A stretch of 64,000 bases of DNA from Dichetophora obliterata (Eukaryota > Arthropoda > Insecta > Diptera > Sciomyzidae), in contig OY986438.1 of the NCBI GenBank assembly GCA_963920525.1, positions 184,014,888 through 184,078,887 on the forward strand, given 5' to 3'. The position numbers and the translations under genes were made by a program. Numbering within the stretch: the stretch's first letter is position 1; each line of letters begins with the position of its first letter. The notes under the pieces were generated by a model that was not told where the DNA came from, searched no databases, and saw only the letters and a program-made list of their open reading frames with translations. This document shows positions 10,514 through 21,069 of the stretch, one piece after another.

Positions 10514-11451
10514 TAGGCGCCTCACGATTAAAAGTTGTTCGGCATAGTTTCTTAATATAATCCTTGGTTTATATTGTGATGATTCTCCAAATATTTTGAC
10601 TCTAGCAAAAGCCATACGTGAGCTAGAATGGTTTGAAATAACCTCTAAAAATCGAGTTTTTTATAACAATATTGGCTTGTGTAATAATTGTAAAAAAAAT
10701 AAACTGTCAGAAATTACAGCCCGAAAAAGCTCGTCCAGTTTGTATAAAAATTTTAAAATTTTTGCATTCGGATTAATGATAATGCGGTTTTTCATGAATT
10801 TTTAAAAAATTTATTTTCACTAAAATTAAAAAAAAATAATTATGTTGACTTTATATGATTTAAATACAAATTCTAAATGTTTGATAGTTTAATTTAAATC
10901 ATATAAAGTCAACATAATAAATATAGAGGTCATTTAGAAATAACTTTAAAAAAATAATTATTTAAAGATATCGTTGAAAAACTTCTGAGTGCTCGCATTG
11001 ATTTCTAGTCAGAATTGCTAAAATTGATTTATATTAAAACTAAAATATTATTTATAAAATAAGCATTTATCGAAAAAATATTGTAAGAAAAAGTAAAATA
11101 AAAGTAATGAAGTTATTTTGACTTTGAAAGTTTTTGTAGGAAATAAAATAGAAAACTATCAAAAATATGCATGAAAAACAGAGTTATCTTTAATCTGATT
11201 GTAAACATTGATGCATATTGGAAGAGCTGTTTTCGACCTATAATTTCCGACCGTTTATTTTTTTACAATTATTACACTAGGAAATATTAAAAAAAAAAAA
11301 ATAGATTTTTAGAGGTTATTTTAAACTATTCCAGCTCACGGATGGCTCCATATACGGAAATATTTGAGGAATCACCATAACATAAGCCAAGGATTATTTT
11401 GAGCATTTGTGCCGAACCACTTTTTTTTTCTATGGAGCGTGAAGTGCCTTA
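10514..11451. mobile_element. Long-inverted-repeat MITE
   Basis: About 240 bp at the left (starting TAGGCGCCTCACG) is inverted at the right end (TAAGGCACTTCACG as reverse complement). Shared internal marks are TAATCCTTGG, GTGATGATTCYYCAAATATT and AATAACCTCTAAAAATC. Flanks are TA-rich, so the duplication cannot be fixed. A smaller palindromic element lies inside at 10840-10917. Confidence 0.75.
10840..10917. mobile_element. Short palindromic MITE, family 1
   Basis: TTATGTTGACTTTATATGAT is mirrored at the right end (ATCATATAAAGTCAACATAA). The same ends occur in the larger copy at 57757-57978, and related sequence at 24255-24650. The adjacent TAAATATAGAGGTCATTT is also shared with the outer flank of the 57.8-kb copy, so the true ends may lie further out. 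Confidence 0.7.
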
Positions 11452-12240
11452 ATATATATGGGCATTTCCAGAAAAAAGTCTACCGTTACCAAAAAATTAA
11501 AACTTCTTTAAAACTTATTATTTTATTATACCATTTAAGAGAAATATTTTAATTTTACTAGTTTCAGCAATTTCTACATAAATTCATTAACCATCATGAT
11601 AAAATCGACTCCACTGTTTCACAAATGTAGTTTTTCTTTTTCGTAAATGTTTCGTAAGCTTTTTTGTTTTAGTAAAAATGGAAGTCATGGGCTAGAAATA
11701 ATGAAAAAATGGTTGAGGTATGGAAAGAACAATATATTAAATTTGTTTTTTTATTTACTTAATTATATTATTACTTAACTACCTTATTATTTAAATACCC
11801 AATTAAACTGCAATGGAAATTGTAGTAACGTAGAGCCAGATCAAAAATCCTTATAAAAAAATAACCGTAAAAGATTTTTAGATTTGATTACTTGCAAAAT
11901 AAACTTATGTTATTTTAAAATATTTTAAAAAAACAACTTACATATTTTAAAAAAGTTTTGTACATAAAGTCTTTCCCAATTCAGAGAGTTTTGCAAATTT
12001 TGTAATCCAAGTTAGAAATCACTTCCGTTTTTTGTAACGTAACGCCAGCACATATTTTTGCTTATATCTTAAGATCCTTAGGATTAATTGTTTTAATTGT
12101 TTTTACTTAATAAAGTGCTACTTAATTACTACGCAAATATAAAAAACTTTTTAAAAATTAGACTTTTTCATTCTATTTTTTTAATATTTATTCGTACAAA
12201 TCGTCCATAACGCCAGTTGTTTGGAAATGCCCATATATAT
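11452..12240. mobile_element. MITE with ATATATATGGGCATTTCC ends
   Basis: ATATATATGGGCATTTCCA at the left (11452) is matched by its reverse complement ending at 12240. It abuts the preceding element within a run of TA. There is no coding sequence; the interior contains two GTAACGTA-type motifs. Its type is not assigned. Confidence 0.65.
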
Positions 12241-14517
12241 CTAATTTTTTTGATCCCTCTACTAGAGTCTGTTGATCGAAATCAACAATTTTGTTTGCTG
12301 AACTGTGTAATCGAGCTTTAAGCAAACTCTTTTTGCCTTTTAGGCATTCATGTCAACAACACACTATTGAACCAACAGATACCGCAACATTAATACTGAA
12401 GCTTGCACCACCTCGATATGAGTCTGCCAGACAATAACAATCTTTGAAAACCATTTGTCACCAAAGATAAAGTGAACCAGCTGTGAGCAATAGCAAACAA
12501 ACATTAATTTGGCGATGTTGCAGATGAGTGCGAAGCAATAAACACATTGCAAGGCGTTAAATAAGCTCGAATGTCTACATTAGTGGGAGTGTGTCGTGCC
12601 AACATTATGTGTGTGTGCCTGTGTGTCTAACGTGTCGCTGTGCTGTCAAAATGCATGCTAACTAAATCGTTGTTGTCCTACTTTCCAGCGTTTTTAAGCT
12701 TATGTAGAACATAGCAGTAGAAGAAAAGATCGAAGAAAATAGAGTGAGACCCACACAAACACAACCACCACTAGCTTAAAGTTTTTAAAAGTAAATTTTC
12801 ACTATGAAAGAGTTTAGAAATTGGAAAGAAATTTATGTGAGTCCCAACAAAATGACCTAATTTCACAGACAGACAGACAACCCTTTGAAATTAGCTATTA
12901 AAAAGCAGGTCACGCGCATTATTTGGCATAATTAATTAATAGATTAATGTGTTTGCTTTAAACATGCAGCAAAATAAAAAAGGTGTTAATAAAAAAAACA
13001 CATTCTTCAAACATAAGCAAATAAATTATAATAAATCTTCACTCCGCTACTCTGATGCCCTACAGCGGAAGTCTATTTAATATCCGTTTCAACATTTCAT
13101 TTTATTGATTCACAAAATATGGCTAAAGTATGTACATATGTAGGTGATATAAAGTTTGCCGTAAGCAATAACACTGCGCTGAGCGTGCTTATGTGTGGCC
13201 TTACTGCTTATGTTTGTGCATATTTTGATATGCCTGGTAATTTTTTCATATTGCCTTGAGCTATTCGCACAACTACATGCACATGCTGCAAGATACACGT
13301 CCAAACAAACAAACCTACCAAACAAATTCATGTATAGCACACATTTTTTAATATGTCGCTATGTATGTTAAAATTAGTGTGTTTATGTTTGTTTGCCTAT
13401 TTTTAAGGGAGCCCATAAAACACATGCTTTAAATTCAATACCATTTTTGATATTTTTTCATAAGGAAGTTTTTGCTGTATGCTAAATAGCATCCAAGATT
13501 ACTTTTTTTTTTTTTGTTGCAAACAACATTTCAAGTAGAGCGTGAGTTTTTCCCTCATCAATATGATAAATAAAAAAAAACACAATTCCATCTAAGCAAC
13601 ACTTCTGCAGTCGTTGAGTTCAAATCAACTGCTTGCGTACAACGTGGCGTATACGTTATATTTTAAAGATGTTTTGAAAACGAAAAAGTTACACGTTCTT
13701 TTAAACTTTTCTTTTTTCTCTATAGTATTTCTTTTATTTCTTGCCACAAAATATATCATCCTTTCTGTAAAAGCAGCATTGGTGCTCGTTTATTTTTTTT
13801 TTAAGGCAACTTGTTGTTCGTTTCAACTTTATGCTGCGTTTGCTTCCATTTCTTGTAAATATTTCATCACTTCACTGAATCCGAATTGAATAAACGTTGT
13901 AAATTTCCGCTTTGTAAATTGCTTTTAGCAAAACGATTTACACGAGTTTACTTCATCAGCAGCATCATTATTGTTGTAATCATCATCGTGATGCGAAACA
14001 TTCGAAGGAAATTTTCATTTTATTATCATTATTTTGATAACTTAAAATATTTGATAAATTGCTGTTTTCTGCACTTTGAAAAGGAAGTCAAAAATAAAAT
14101 GCTACTGAATGTGACTTTAGACTTAATTTATAATTTGACTTGGCTTTACATAAAAAAATACCTTGGAAAAATTTAAATGCTTTAGTAAAATAAATGGTTT
14201 TATTTAACGACGAATAACAGCGCCATTAAGAGAAGTATTTTGTTTTTTTTTTTATTTTTTTGAAAAGAAATGTGGCAACAATTGGATTTTTTAATTTTTA
14301 TATTTGGAAGGATTATTTTTATTCATCATTGAGAAAACATTGCTTTAGTTTTTAGTTCAGTTCCAATAAAAAAATTTAAGATTGCATATCGATATGGTGC
14401 ATTTTTTCCAGCTCAATTTTTTTTAAGGAATTGAGTATTAAATAAAAGTGCAACGCTACTAATAAGTGTTATTAATATTTATTTATATCATTTGAGGTCA
14501 AATAATTTAATATATTA
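12241..14517. other. Unique-looking AT-rich sequence, no gene supported
   Basis: No known protein, RNA gene or inverted repeat stands out. There are CA/TG-rich microsatellite tracts near 12600-12640 and 13120-13340. Some frames of 60-96 codons are open, but they are AT-driven and have no recognisable domain or codon bias. Confidence 0.5.
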
Positions 14518-14752
14518 ACAGCCCTATTCTGGCAAATTAACAATTGTTAAACAGTTTTTTTTTTATTTCTTTATGTAAAAAAACAAAATTTTTTAATGAA
14601 ATTGTCAATAACTGAAAAGCAGTTAAGAATTTTTATTAAAATTAATTATTTTTGGGCTTTAAATTTTGTTTTGAAATCAAAAAATTGAAATAAGCACATA
14701 GAAATATTTAAAATACTGGTCAACAATTGTCAATTTGCCAGAATAGGGCTGT
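14518..14752. mobile_element. MITE family 2, copy a
   Basis: Ends ACAGCCCTATTCTGGCAAAT and its reverse complement enclose 235 bp. Further inside are inverted AACAATTGTTAA-type and AAATTTTGTTTTGAAATCAA blocks. Full copies occur at 32125-32358 and 49790-50056 and a left end at about 21516. The duplication is TA or TAA/TTA; the palindromic flanks make it ambiguous. Confidence 0.85.
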
Positions 14753-15507
14753 TAGGCATATTTTCATATTAAATCTAATTTTGTAAATAAAATTTCTATT
14801 TACATAAAAGCACATCACGACGTATGAGTGTTATGTTGTTTGGTTTGAATTTTATTACATACGTAATAAACCCATTTAAGTTTTCTGCTTCTTAATTGTT
14901 TTAGCTCCTTGTGGAGCATATGGCCGCTTCTAATTGTAGTCTAATGTGTTTTTAAATAAGCAATAGGTTTCACACCCAAAAAATTCCAGCGCGGGCTGGA
15001 AGAGAGATCTCACGGAAATTTGTTTTTATAATAAAGAAGAAAGATGGACTTAAAATTTCGACCACTGGCGAACTCTAGTAAGTATTAATACAATATCTAA
15101 TAATTTTTTAGAGATTTTGAAATTGAGAATTTATTTCATTATGTTTAATTCAGAAAAATACACAGGCTTTATGTTTGAAACGCTCATAAGGGCAATAGAA
15201 GGATAAGGAAAAGCATACTTTTCTAAATTAAGGGGGCACAAATCTTTAGAATTTAGGAATAAAATAAATAATTTATTTTTCATTCTCGAAAAGTAGAATA
15301 TTTTAAAAGTAATCACTAAAAATGTCAGACTAGTCGGATTATTATTTATGCAGATTAATATCTTTTACTACGGGTTTTTATCTCCACGCCCATAGTAGTC
15401 AAATCTTTAAATCTGTTTTTCTAAAAAACATATTTTAGAAGATGGTTACCACTGTAACTTTAAAACGGCTTTACCGATAAGAATTTTTTGGCATCATGCT
15501 AAATATA
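14753..15507. other. No gene seen
   Basis: AT-rich sequence between MITE 2a and the Tc1 relic. One GC-richer patch at 14980-15015 shows no known match. Confidence 0.45.
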
Positions 15508-15622
15508 TACAGACCGCGACAAAAAGTTAGCACTTAACGTTTCCCTAAATGAATAATTTACTATGAATGTTTAAGCTATTTCTCTAGGTATAATAAAGTC
15601 ATGTGGTTGTGCTCTTTAGGTA

Positions 15623-16432
15623 CTTACTACTACTTACTTAGTTGGCGCTACAACCGTATGTCAGTCTTGGCCTCATCTAAGAATTTACGGCAGCCATTTC
15701 TGTATTTCGCTTGCTGGCGCCAGTTGGAAATTCCAAGCTTCGCCAGGTTATCCTCAACTTGGTCTTTCAAACGAAGATGCGGTCGTCCTCTTCTGCATTG
15801 ACCGCTGCTGGGTACCGAATCGAATGTTTTCTTCACTAGAGCATCGTCTTTCATGCGCTGAACATGACCAAGCCAGTGAAGCCGCTAGATTTTAATGCAC
15901 TTGACTATGTCGATGTCAGCGTACAGCTCATACAGTTCATCATTCCACCATATTCGGTACTCGCCATTGACGCAGATTGGTCCGTAGATCTTACGAAGAA
16001 CCTTTCTCTCGAATGCTCCTAAAGTCTTTTCATCTAAACTGTTCAGCGTCCAGGTTTGTGATGCATAAAGTAGGACGGGCATGATGAGCGATTTAAAGAG
16101 CGTGGTTTTCGTTCGTCGAGAGAGGGCTCTGCTTCTCAATTGCCTACTGGGCCCAAAGTAACACCTGTTGGCAACAGTTATTCTTCATTTGATCTCAATG
16201 CTGATGTCGTTGGTTGAGTTTATGCTGGATCCCAGATAAACGAAGTCCTTTACAACCTCGAAGGAGGTATTGTCAACTGTAACGTGGGTTCCAAGACACT
16301 GGGACTGTTTGTTTGTTGACATCAAGTATTTCGTCTTATCTGCATTCACTGCCAGACCCATTTGACTTGAGTCTTTTTCTAATCTGGAAAATGTTGCACT
16401 GACTTCGTGCGTATTATGGCCAATGATATTGA
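15623..16432 (-). mobile_element. 5'-truncated non-LTR retrotransposon, RTE-like tail
   Basis: The insertion is flanked by a perfect 15-bp duplication, TGTGCTCTTTAGGTA (15608-15622 and 16433-16447). On the minus strand it encodes the C-terminal part of an endonuclease-reverse transcriptase: SATFSRLEKDSSQMGLAVNA, VYLGSSIN, LRSRALSRRTKTTLFKSLI, MPVLLYASQTWTL, FERKVLRKIYGPI and a final GRPHLRLKDQVEDNLAKLGI, with some stops. The 3' tail on the minus strand is a short TAAGTAAGTAGTAG-like microsatellite after GGTTGTAGCGCCAA. Clade assignment (RTE-like) is by general resemblance only. Confidence 0.85.
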
Positions 16433-16601
16433 TGTGCTCTTTAGGTATATTTACAAAATATGAAAAAATACTGCGACAAAATGATAGCACAATATGATGG
16501 CTTGAGTTCAGTAAGTGTTAGTAATCCTATCAAAAAACAAGTTTAGTTTTAAAGTAAAATTTCCACGTTTAATAAGCAAAAGGATTTCAAATTAATTTAA
16601 A

Positions 16602-17502
16602 ATGTCACGTAGAAAATGGCTTAACAGTGCGGAAGTGCAAGTCGGCTTAAATCTTCATTTAAAAACTAGAAAATTAGTGAAATCGTAAAAACATTTAACA
16701 AAAGTCGTAAAGTGATTAAAAATTTATTAAAAAACATACAAAATTATGGTAAAGTCCTTAGCAGTGGATTTCGAAGAGTAGTCTCACGCCGAGATGAGTG
16801 CGCCATTTTGCGGGTAGGTTTAAATTCTTACCTCACTGCGAGAAAAATTACTGAAACAGCTGGAGAGAAAACATATGTCCGCAACGTGCAAATGATTTAA
16901 AAAAATCAACTACAATTAAACTCTAAAATTACAATGGAAGCCGCCACTTACAGCGAAACATCAAGCAGCAAGATTGAAGCGTGCTGAAGATCACTTTAAG
17001 TGGAGAAAATGATGGCACTGCGTATCAATCACTGACGAAAAATGATTTAATCTCGACGGTCCGGATGGTTTGTCTTTTTATCCTAAGTCTTCGTCAACAC
17101 GGGGTAGATGAGCAATGGTATGGGCTGGGATTGGCTACTGTGTAACGACTGAAATTAAGTTTTTTGCCACAAGAATGAATCGCCAAGATTGTGTTTATTT
17201 AAATGATAATGAAATAGTTAGTCATGGGTCCACATTTAACTAATACTTCATTAACATTTCAAAAAAAATGCTGCAGTGCATACAGCAAGAATAATAAAAA
17301 ACTTCTTGCGAGAACAGGATAATGAAATATTGGATTGACTCGCACGATCACCTGACCTGATTGTTATTGAAAACTGCTGGTGTTACCTTGCAAGGAAATT
17401 TCATGTCGATAATAAGCAATATAACACCATTCAAGAAATTACAAGTAGCAAAATTTCGAATTGGCAAGCGATATCGAAAAAATACATCAAAAAACTTTTT
17501 TA
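16602..17502 (+). pseudogene. Tc1-like transposase relic
   Basis: Beginning at an ATG (MSRRKWLNSAEV), fragments in changing frames give a Tc1 transposase: RRDECAILRVGLNSYLTARK and ITETAGEKTYVRNVQ (paired DNA-binding domain), then PPLTAKHQAARLKRAEDHF, FNLDGPDGLSFYP, AMVWAGIGY, and LARSPDLIVIENCW (the C-terminal glutamate block). Many stops and frameshifts. It lies between the inner direct repeats of the IR/DR ends, in the expected place. Confidence 0.85.
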
Positions 17503-17710
17503 ATCACTACCAAATTGAGGTACTAAAGTTTTAAAAATCAAATGGAGGCTTCACTCAGTACTAAATACTTATATTATAAAAATTAAAAATTAATTTCTTA
17601 GAATATTTTGCTTTTGAACAATACTGTGCTATATTTTTGTCGTATAACTGAATATGTTTTATTTTTTTTTCTAAACAACAAGTTCGATTTTTAAATAAAA
17701 TTTCTATATA

Positions 17711-18971
17711 AAGGGTGTTTTTTATAGAGTAATACACGTGTAAATCATAATAAAACATAGTAGTATATTTTCAATATCAATGAAACGGGCGCTATTGGAT
17801 AGAAAATTTTATGACATTAATGTTTGAATATGATTTTGGCCATGTGGCTGCCACGGCTGGCGCGTACAAGGCGCAATCTGGAACACCAATTTTTACAAGC
17901 TTTTCGCAGCATTTGCGGCCGTATCTCACCGATAACTCTTCGAATGTTAATTTCCAGATGTTCAATTGTTTGTGATTTATCAATGTAGACAAGTGATTTT
18001 ACATAACACCAAAGAAAATAATCTAATGGGGTTAAATCACACGATCTTGGGGGCCAATTAATTGGGCCATTTCGTGAAATTATTTTTTCGTCAAAAGTCT
18101 CCTTGAGTAAATCAATTGTAGCGCCCGCTGTGTGGCATGTGGCTCCGTCATGTTAGAACCACATATCAGCAAGATTAATGCCAGCTTATTGAGGTACGAA
18201 AAAACTTCGAATCATGTTTCTATACCATTGACAGTAACATTCTGACCATCATCGTTGTTGAAGACTTATGGGCCAATGACTCCGACAGCCCATAAAGCGC
18301 ACCAAACACTAATTTTCTGTGAAAGTAATGGTGTTTCGACAAAAACTTGTGAATTTTCCTCACTCCAAATACGACAATTCTGTTTATTTACGTACCCATT
18401 CAACCAAAAATGGGCTTCAACGGAAAATAAAATTTTCCATGGAAATTCAAAATCAATATCAATTTGTGCCGTTTGGCTTTAATTCCTGCACAAGTTGAAT
18501 CTTGAAAGTTTTAAGCCAAGATCTTTTCGTAAAATCGTCCATAAAGTGGAAGGACACAAGCCCAGTTGCTGAGAACGGCGACGAATTGATTGATTAGGAT
18601 CATCTTCAATGCTTTCCTGTACAGCGGCTACAGATTCTTCAGTGCGCACTGTTCGGCGTCTCACGGAATGCACATTATCAGTAACAGTAAATGTGGTCTG
18701 AAAACGATCTATTGTTCTTCGAATTAGCAGCTCTGAAGGACGATTATATACGCCATAAAATGGATGAAGTGCACGATAAGTTTGATGAGCAGAACCATTA
18801 TTTTGATTAAAAATTTTCACAATTTGCACGCGTTACTCTGGTGTAAGTCGATCCATAATGAAATGTCAAAATGGCAAACTAAACAAAAAGCAACTATCAG
18901 CTGTTAAATGAGTGGTCAAATAAAGCAATGATGCCAACTGAAAGTTTTAACACTCTATAAAAAACACCCTT
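17711..18971. mobile_element. DD41D (rosa-like) mariner inserted in the Tc1 relic
   Basis: Perfect 20-bp inverted ends AAGGGTGTTTTTTATAGAGT, with TA at 17709-17710 and 18972-18973. The length of 1261 bp fits a full mariner. The transposase relic is on the minus strand. It lies inside the Tc1 element, so it is the younger of the two. Confidence 0.9.
17817..18856 (-). pseudogene. DD41D mariner transposase, decayed
   Basis: Starts MDRLTPE then a stop, then VQIVKIFNQNNGSAHQTYRA and a helix-turn-helix with SIRRRSQQLGLCPSTLWTIL. Later segments with stops or frameshifts give VNKQNCRIWSEE, DGATCHTAGATIDLL and WPPRSCDLTPLDYFLWCYVK. The second and third catalytic aspartates are separated by 41 residues, placing it in the DD41D (rosa) group. 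It ends ...AKIIFKH and TAA at 17817-17819. Not functional. Confidence 0.85.
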
Positions 18972-19139
18972 TATTATCATTTTGTTTTCAAATTGAATTA
19001 CTTTGTAGCAAATACAAATTTTTAATTTTTCTTGTTTTCAATAAAATTTAAAAAATTCAAATGTGCTATCTTTTTGTCGCGGAGTGTATCTTCATGTAAA
19101 AATTTTTTTTTTATTTATTTTAATGTGTGGCCTAAAAAA

Positions 19140-20154
19140 ATGTTAAACACTAAGACACTAATATTAGCTGCTATCTCCCTGATGCTCACTCGACGATTGG
19201 TGAGTACAATTTGCTTAGCTTTTTCGATGTTTTTGTGTGTGATACTGGTGGATGGACGACTGAAACGAAATAAATAACACTGTGCACTTTTTTGTGCCCT
19301 TTTTTCTCTGTATTTGATAATTTAAACGTTTTTCACTTAATTTTGGTATGAGGAATCTTGTGGTAACATTTGTTTTACCACTTTACCGAACATTTTAGAA
19401 CAAAATTTTTTTTTAAGATACATTAAAAATTCCTCAGGATATGCACTCATTTTCATGTTGATAATTCTTGAACCATTAGGATTTTCATTTTGGTTTTTTC
19501 AGCAAAGTTCTTTCTATTATTCTGGCAAACAAGTTTGCTGAACAAATAAATATGAAAAAATCACTTCCAGTTGGTCTTATCGAGTGAGTCTTACTTAAAG
19601 TCAGACGAAAAAATTCCAAGAACATTGCGTATGAGTAACATTATTTTCTTTAAAGCGTTTAAAGCGGGCAAGATACATGTGGCTTATTAAAGGTTTAAAG
19701 ACAATTTCAAACGATTTTTTCATATATATTTGTTCAGCAAAGTTATTGGCCAGAATAATAGGAAGAAGTTTAATAAATAAACCAAAATGAAAATCTTAAT
19801 GGTTCAAGAGTTACTAACATTCAAATGAGTGCATATCTGAAGAATTTCCAGACTACAGTAAATTAAAAAAAAAAATTGCACTAAAGTCTTCGGTAAAATG
19901 GCAAATTGAATGTTACTACGAGATTCCTCATATTAAAATTAATGAAAAACGTTGAAATTTTTAAATACAAATTTTCGTGTCGCACAGTGAAATTAACCAC
20001 AGTACGGTCCGCTTTAAGCTCTTTGTACGACTACGAGTACGCTTTTTGTTGAATCGTCGTAAGCTACTGTAAACTTTCTCAACGCTTCTACACATGATAT
20101 TTTGTTAGAAAAATAATATTTCAGGCAAACTTTTTGTGCATCTAAATTCGACAT
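19140..20154 (-). pseudogene. Mariner transposase N-terminal relic, split by an insertion
   Basis: The minus strand from ATG at 20154 reads MSNLDAQKVCLKYYFSNKIS, CVEALRKFTVAYDDSTKS, matching the mariner N-terminal helix-turn-helix (ML-TVAYGxSTMS). It then decays and is cut by the foldback element at 19278-19989. Sequence beyond it (19265 to 19140) continues RPSTSITHKNIEKAKQIVLT and NRRVSIREIAANIS, the second mariner helix-turn-helix. The catalytic part is missing. Confidence 0.8.
19278..19989. mobile_element. Foldback element inside the mariner relic
   Basis: The left end CACTGTGCAC and right end reading GTGTCGCACAGTG are inverted. About 230 bp of each arm match (19340-19565 against 19718-19960), sharing TATGAGGAATC, CTTGAACCATTAGG-type and TTTGTTCAGCAAAG blocks. 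There is no coding sequence. Its family is unknown and no target duplication could be fixed. Confidence 0.7.
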
Positions 20155-20390
20155 TGCAAAATTTGCAGAGCACAAAAGTACTGCCTTTTTACAAAGCTAA
20201 CACAAAGTGCCAGATGATAGGTGTACCAACTTAAAAAAAATATATTTTAATTGTATCTATAACATGGTTTTTTTAATATTCCGGGTACTTTTTGATAAGA
20301 AGGCATATATTTTCTTAAATTTAACTTATAAATTTAACTTATTTTTACATAAATACAAATGTCTTAGAGCCTTAGCAGCTGAAGCCAGAC

Positions 20391-20875
20391 CATGGTATAA
20401 TTATCCAGGTAGCATTGACAGTTGATCTGTTAACTGTCTCCTGTCAAAATTGCATTCAAAAAGAGTGCGCTCACAATTCTCAATGACTGCATTCAGCGGA
20501 GTCAAATGTTTTGAGCTGGTATGGTAGCGATACCTCAGTGAGCGATGTTTTTTCTGAATGTGTTGCTAATCTAAAAGTCAGAAAGGTTGTAAATTATTTA
20601 ATATTATTATTAGATTTTGTAAATAAATTTCTTTATTTAGACAAAGGTTTTCCATTCAACTTTTCTACGTTGTGTATGTGTTTATTAATTTAACAGCAAA
20701 ATAATTGCCAACTGTTGTTGCCGCTGAATGCGATCATTGATTTTTTGTAATTGTTGTTTTGAGCTTTTCTTCAATTTTAGCTTTGTTTCACTGACAGCTC
20801 TTTTGGACAGGAGATGGTGAACATGTAGAAGATAAAATAAGCAATTGTCAATGCTATCTGGTTCTTTATACCACG
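20391..20875. mobile_element. MITE with 9-bp target duplication
   Basis: AAGCCAGAC occurs at 20382-20390 and 20876-20884. The ends are inverted: CATGGTATAA at the left, CGTGGTATAA as reverse complement at the right. Inner inverted matches include TAGCATTGACAGTTG (left) with its partner near 20842-20856, and CTGTCTCCTGTC with GGACAGGAGATGG. The 485-bp element has no transposase. A 9-bp duplication suggests a Mutator-like element. Confidence 0.75.
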
Positions 20876-20924
20876 AAGCCAGACATCTTAGTTTTATATT
20901 TTTTCAAAATAATTTAACTCTGTA

Positions 20925-21065
20925 CGCAATGGACAGATATAGGGACACGATATCGGAAGAAAAAATGATCGATACCCACTTCTTTAGTATCGACAGAAAA
21001 GTATCGATGCCCATAAAATATTAAAAGAAAAGTATCGATACCATGAATATAGAAAACTTTTTCGT
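20925..21065. repeat. Cluster of TATCGATA-type palindromes
   Basis: Several near-copies of (A)GTATCGATACC and ATCGATACC occur in about 120 bp. Similar clusters lie at 27505-27640 and, in the ACTATCGATAGT form, at 41500-41600. TATCGATA matches the DRE motif bound by DREF in Drosophila; whether it acts here is unknown. Confidence 0.5.
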
Positions 21066-21069
21066 ATTT

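Larger units (their letters stand above)
15510..19086. mobile_element. Tc1-like element with IR/DR ends, carrying two insertions
   Basis: The outer repeats are CAGACCGCGACAAAAAGTTA at the left and CACTCCGCGACAAAAAGATA (reverse complement) at the right, with TA at 15508-15509 and 19087-19088. A second pair of the same motif lies inside (16470-16490 and 17626-17645), the IR/DR arrangement of Tc1-like elements such as Minos or Sleeping Beauty. Removing the non-LTR insertion (15623-16432) and the mariner (17711-18971) leaves about 1.49 kb, a normal Tc1 size. Confidence 0.85.

Noticed and set aside
13614..14176. Open frames of 91-96 codons on the plus strand
   Set aside because: Very AT-rich, hydrophobic by composition, no domain, no splice or start context; chance frames are expected.
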